Shown here in pieces: positions 27,378 through 30,531 of a DNA stretch of 30,531 bases. The position numbers and the translations under genes were made by a program. The notes beneath the pieces are model-generated. The model saw nothing but the letters and a program-made list of their open reading frames with translations. It was not told where the DNA came from and ran no database searches. This stretch comes from Stentor coeruleus. Taxonomy: Eukaryota; Ciliophora; Heterotrichea; Heterotrichida; Stentoridae. Location of the stretch: the NCBI GenBank assembly GCA_001970955.1, contig MPUH01000890.1:1-30531 (forward strand). The letters are read 5' to 3'. Every line of letters begins with the position of its first letter. The first letter of the stretch is position 1.

Positions 27378-27501
27378 TTTATTTTTACAGTAGTTTATAT
27401 AATTATTAGAAAATATGATATTTGATTTATTTGAGANAACAATGGAGGGTTTTAAGAATTGCTGTGTGGCAAAAATAATTTATTTTTACAGTAGTTTATA
27501 T
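27337..27501. repeat. Assembly-type 64-nt duplication around a single N
   Basis: An N stands at 27437. 27337-27400, which contains the end of paralogue 1, recurs base for base at 27438-27501. The second copy is in no useful frame. As at 6243-6626, this looks like two overlapping contig ends joined by a placeholder, not a biological duplication. Confidence 0.85.
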
Positions 27502-27794
27502 TGTATTAAATATACATCTAGAAAATTTATAGATGGTTGTAACAGTCTTGAAATGAAGTTGAAAAGCTATGTTTTAATGATTTTTTTATTTTATTTTATA
27601 AACATTATAATATACTAATTAGGGCATAAATACTTTCTTTTATATGTTTAATTAAGATATTTTTAGTTATTTCAGAATAAATTATAAAATTGATCCTATT
27701 TAGTTTTGATTAAAGTATGCAAAATTCAGGTTTTTAATAATAAATTGTATATTTTCGGCATAGGAAAAATAGTTGACATGATTTTACAATAAAT
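27502..27794. other. Intergenic region between paralogues 1 and 2
   Basis: AT-rich, no gene recognised. The true spacing is uncertain because of the assembly join at 27437. Confidence 0.5.
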
Positions 27795-28907
27795 ATGGAG
27801 AAAATCTATTCTGTTCTGACACTTGATAGAGATCCATTTGAACTCGAATTTTCTAACGAAAGTTTATTTGTTGAAAAAATCGAAGAACTCTCCGGGATTC
27901 TGTCAGTTTGCCAAGAGTATTATACGCTAGGACGAAAAATTGACCTCTGTAATTTGGAAAAAATTAATAATGATTCAATCAGTGTTATCGACAAGAAAAT
28001 CTCTGCAAGTCGTTTTCTCATTGCTACTCCAACAGATGTTATAAAAACTTATATCATAAACCCAGAAGAAAAAACAATAAAAGATTTGGCAATTCAATTT
28101 CACTCAGCATGCAGAAAGAAAGACCTTCAATATCCTTTAAATGAATATAGTTTTTTTATCAATGATGAATTTTTGCCTTTTGACTATCATTTATCTCAAA
28201 TCACTCATGATTCTATAATAAATCTTGTTAAGCATCCTGCATATCCTGAAATTTCACACAAAACAGTGAATGTTTTTACACTGACAGGTCGTCAATTAAA
28301 AATCGACTTTTATGATAATGAAATAATATTAAATATAAAAGAAAAAATACAAAATATTGAGGGCATACCAATCGATCAACAAAGACTAATCTTTGCTGGT
28401 AAGCAGCTTGAAAATGAAAAATCTACAACTGATTACAATATTGAAGATGAATCGAAATTACATCTTGTTCTTAGACTAAGAGGAGGAGGAATGTCTCAGA
28501 TTTTTTCATTCAATCAAATGAGTAGTGAGGTAAAAATTGAATTCTCTCAAAGTGCTCCGATGTGGAGAACAGTGCAAAAAGGGATTTCTTTTCTTGGCAC
28601 ATGCATGAATATTCTGTGTGAGGCTTTTTTTGAGGAAGTTATTTGTAATGTTGGTTTTGGAGTATTTGATATTAATAGGATAGCAGGGAGTTTGACTTGC
28701 CCAATATGCAAAAATGCTGTTGAAAATGCTGGTAATTGTGGCTTTTTTAAAGCTGAGTGGAGTTATTTTGGCATAGATAGTGAGGGTAATGAAAGAAGGG
28801 ACAGTGGAGAGTCTAGTGAGAATAACTATACTACTTTTTTAGAAGGGGATAATGAAAATTGGAGAGTTTTAAGAATAGCTGTTAGACAATGCGCTCAGGA
28901 TAGATAA
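27795..28907 (+). CDS. Ubiquitin-domain protein, tandem paralogue 2 (best-kept ubiquitin)
   Basis: 370 residues. The ubiquitin domain is residues 156-231, exactly 76 long, and ends in the canonical LRLRGG (Gly230-Gly231) with Lys48-equivalent Lys203 in FAGKQL. The Lys63 position is Asp. The first two segments ([15 protein letters not shown] ... [10 protein letters not shown] ... GRKI, and [10 protein letters not shown] ... [10 protein letters not shown]) look like divergent ubiquitin folds: 'GIL..CQEYY..GRKI' parallels ubiquitin's '[16 protein letters not shown]'. The C-terminal domain has GTC-x4-C, CPIC and NCGF, and ends WRVLRIAV plus a short tail. Start is close to ATG 27795 after an AT-rich leader. 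Function is unknown. Confidence 0.9.
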   Translation: MEKIYSVLTLDRDPFELEFSNESLFVEKIEELSGILSVCQEYYTLGRKIDLCNLEKINNDSISVIDKKISASRFLIATPTDVIKTYIINPEEKTIKDLAIQFHSACRKKDLQYPLNEYSFFINDEFLPFDYHLSQITHDSIINLVKHPAYPEISHKTVNVFTLTGRQLKIDFYDNEIILNIKEKIQNIEGIPIDQQRLIFAGKQLENEKSTTDYNIEDESKLHLVLRLRGGGMSQIFSFNQMSSEVKIEFSQSAPMWRTVQKGISFLGTCMNILCEAFFEEVICNVGFGVFDINRIAGSLTCPICKNAVENAGNCGFFKAEWSYFGIDSEGNERRDSGESSENNYTTFLEGDNENWRVLRIAVRQCAQDR

Positions 28908-29262
28908 TTAAGATAAGCTTATAAGATATTAAAAGCTAAATATTTGATTTTTGAATTAATAGTATAAAACCTAATAAAGGATTTTACGATGTTTATATAT
29001 TATGAGTTTTAAATTAACTAAGTTTGCTTATAAAAATATACTTTATTTTGCTATTAATTATCAAAAAATACTTATTCAATACACCTTACTGTATAATAAT
29101 ATTAAATGATATTATAGTAGTTTAAAATAAGCTTTTGTTTCGCTGCTTCAAAAATTTAAAAATCAAAAATGCAAAATGTCTAAATTTCAAAAGTTATGCA
29201 AATTTTCGATGCTTAGAAGCATAATAATATACCTTTGCTTGCAGTGCTTCTATAAATAAAAT
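28908..29262. other. Intergenic region between paralogues 2 and 3
   Basis: About 355 AT-rich bases, no gene recognised. A small 6-bp hairpin, ATGCTT-AG-AAGCAT, lies at ~29209-29222; its meaning is unknown. Confidence 0.45.
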
Positions 29263-30357
29263 ATGGAAAAACCCTTTTTTATTCTGACACTGCAAAACGA
29301 ACCATTTCAGGTTGATTTTTTGGAAGAAAATGACTTTGCTGAAAAAATCGAACAAAAAACAGGAATTCTCTCTATTTCCCAAGAGTACTATAAATCAGGG
29401 AGGAAAATAAATCTTCAAGACATTACGAATGATAATATTAATTCAGTTGGTGTTATTGATAAGGAAATACCTGCAAGTCGATATTTTATATCAACACCTT
29501 CAGGACAAGTTCGTATTTGCATCGCTTACCCAGAACAGAAAATAATAAAAAATTTGGTTATTTCATTTCGCATCGAATGCAAAAATAAAAACCTTAACTA
29601 CCCTGCTGATGAGTATAGCTTTTACTATAAGGATGAGCTTTTACCTTATGATTACCCTTTATCTCAAATCCCCCATAATTCAATAATAAATCTTATAAAC
29701 CAACCAGCTTATCCCCCAGTCACGAAAATTAATATAAATGTAAAAACCCTAACAGAAAAAAAAATTCAAATTAGTCTTTTTGATAACAGTTATATAGATG
29801 ATATAAAAACTGAAATTCAAAAAATAGAAGGAATACCAATAAACGACCAAAGACTTCTTTTTGCGGGAAAACAGCTTGAAGATGGAAGATTATTAGATGA
29901 ATACAATATTCGAGATCAGAACCATTTGCATCTTATACTAAGATTAAATGGAGGTGGAGGTCCTCAATCATTTTCCTTCAATGAAATGAGCAACCAGGTC
30001 AAGCATGAATTTTCTCAAAAGGCACCTGAATGGAGAACTGTAGAGAGTGGAATATCTTTTATTGGAATATGTGAAAATAGAGAATGTGCTGCTTATAATC
30101 GTGAAGTTATATCAAATGCTGGATTTGGGGTTTTTGATATTAATAGACAAGTAGGTATGATGCCTTGTCCTATGTGTAAGCAGTATTTGAGTAATGCGAA
30201 GAACTGCGGCTTTTTTATGGCTCAGTGGAGATTTTTTGGAATAGACAGCAATGGGATTGAAAGAACAGGCAATGGACGTGCTTATGAAGATAATTATACA
30301 ACATTTTTAGATGGGGATGATGCACAGTGGAGAGTTTTAAGGATTGCTGTGAGGTAG
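29263..30357 (+). CDS. Ubiquitin-domain protein, tandem paralogue 3
   Basis: 364 residues, ATG 29263 to TAG 30355-30357. Same layout as its neighbours: two divergent beta-grasp-like segments, ubiquitin domain 156-231 and a cysteine-containing end domain. Lys48-equivalent Lys203 and the Ile44-patch region (DQRLLF) are kept, but the tail is LRLNGG: Arg74 is replaced by Asn229. In true ubiquitin Arg74 is part of the tail that enzymes of the E1/E2/DUB class contact, so processing could differ. The end domain has GIC-x4-C, CPMC and NCGF. Its last residues ([17 protein letters not shown]) resemble paralogue 1 more than paralogue 2. The gene ends 174 bases before the window edge. Confidence 0.9.
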   Translation: MEKPFFILTLQNEPFQVDFLEENDFAEKIEQKTGILSISQEYYKSGRKINLQDITNDNINSVGVIDKEIPASRYFISTPSGQVRICIAYPEQKIIKNLVISFRIECKNKNLNYPADEYSFYYKDELLPYDYPLSQIPHNSIINLINQPAYPPVTKININVKTLTEKKIQISLFDNSYIDDIKTEIQKIEGIPINDQRLLFAGKQLEDGRLLDEYNIRDQNHLHLILRLNGGGGPQSFSFNEMSNQVKHEFSQKAPEWRTVESGISFIGICENRECAAYNREVISNAGFGVFDINRQVGMMPCPMCKQYLSNAKNCGFFMAQWRFFGIDSNGIERTGNGRAYEDNYTTFLDGDDAQWRVLRIAVR

Positions 30358-30531
30358 AGAGATAATATTTTCTAATTGAGTCTTTTATTAACTTCTGAGA
30401 TTGTTATGATGCATACGATTTTGAATAATTTTAAGATTTTTTTTTTTTATGGATAATAGTATAAATCATTATATGCTATGCTAATAATAAATTCAAATAA
30501 TTCGGTAATTTAAGATTTTGTTGAAAATGCC

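Noticed and set aside
27415..27618. 67-codon frame containing the N
   Set aside because: It reads across an assembly placeholder and a duplicated end of paralogue 1, so it is an artefact.
26277..30357. Polyubiquitin or BIL/BUBL-type (intein-flanked) ubiquitin genes
   Set aside because: Only one segment per protein is true ubiquitin, and no Hint/intein motifs flank it.
1..30531. CRISPR arrays, bacterial operons, riboswitches, rRNA genes
   Set aside because: No regularly spaced repeats or conserved RNA sequences were seen, and all genes are eukaryotic.

Overview
The window looks like macronuclear DNA of a heterotrich ciliate, most probably Stentor or a close relative. Three genes are interrupted by introns of exactly 15 nt (10976-10990, 20669-20683, 22196-22210), and removing each restores a conserved protein frame. 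TAA, TAG and TGA all end recognisable genes (TGA ends the ankyrin gene at 4630 and the TTL-like gene at 15253), so the code is standard. Other heterotrichs reassign TGA, which favours Stentor. The DNA is AT-rich, genes lie on both strands, and every recognised product is eukaryotic.

Layout. 1-715 (-): 5' part of a secreted LNR/Notch-repeat cysteine-rich protein. 1416-2786 (-): orphan 456-aa protein with an Arg/Gly/Tyr-rich stretch. 4139-4630 (+): small ankyrin protein with a myristoylation-type N-terminus. 4933-5657 (-): decayed gene. 5678-6061 (-): FIP1-like mRNA 3'-end factor. 6243-6626: artefactual duplications around single Ns. 6635-7090: foldback/MITE-like repeat. 7622-7900 (+): weak small ORF. 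8020-8268 (+): ribosomal protein eS21, followed by a broken ORF. 9029-10581: decayed pogo/Tigger-type transposon with TIRs and TA flanks. 10868-12064 (+): CDC14 phosphatase. 13088-15253 (+): TTL-like protein ligase. 15839-17728 (+): seven-TM receptor fused to a phosphatidylinositol phosphate kinase. 17738-20212 (-): adaptor-like protein with a VHS/ENTH-like start and an AP-2 alpha-type appendage. 20424-21845 (+): coiled-coil protein. 22007-22606 (+): E2F. 22837-24780 (+): protein kinase fused to RING-IBR zinc fingers. 24903-26039 (+): TRAPPC13. 26277-30357 (+): three tandem paralogues, each with two divergent ubiquitin-like segments, a 76-residue ubiquitin domain ending in Gly-Gly, and a cysteine-containing C-terminal domain.

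Themes. There is no operon logic. Several genes nevertheless fit membrane traffic and phosphoinositide biology (receptor-PIP kinase, adaptor-like protein, TRAPPC13), cell cycle and cilia (CDC14, E2F, TTL-like), and ubiquitin signalling (kinase-RING-IBR, ubiquitin-domain trio). The most novel items are the GGA-like adaptor carrying an AP-2 alpha-type ear, the ubiquitin-domain tandem family, the kinase-RING-IBR fusion, and a pogo-type transposon fossil in apparent macronuclear DNA. Four single Ns flanked by exact repeats show that parts of the assembly are artefactual. All identifications come from reading motifs by eye; no database search was run.
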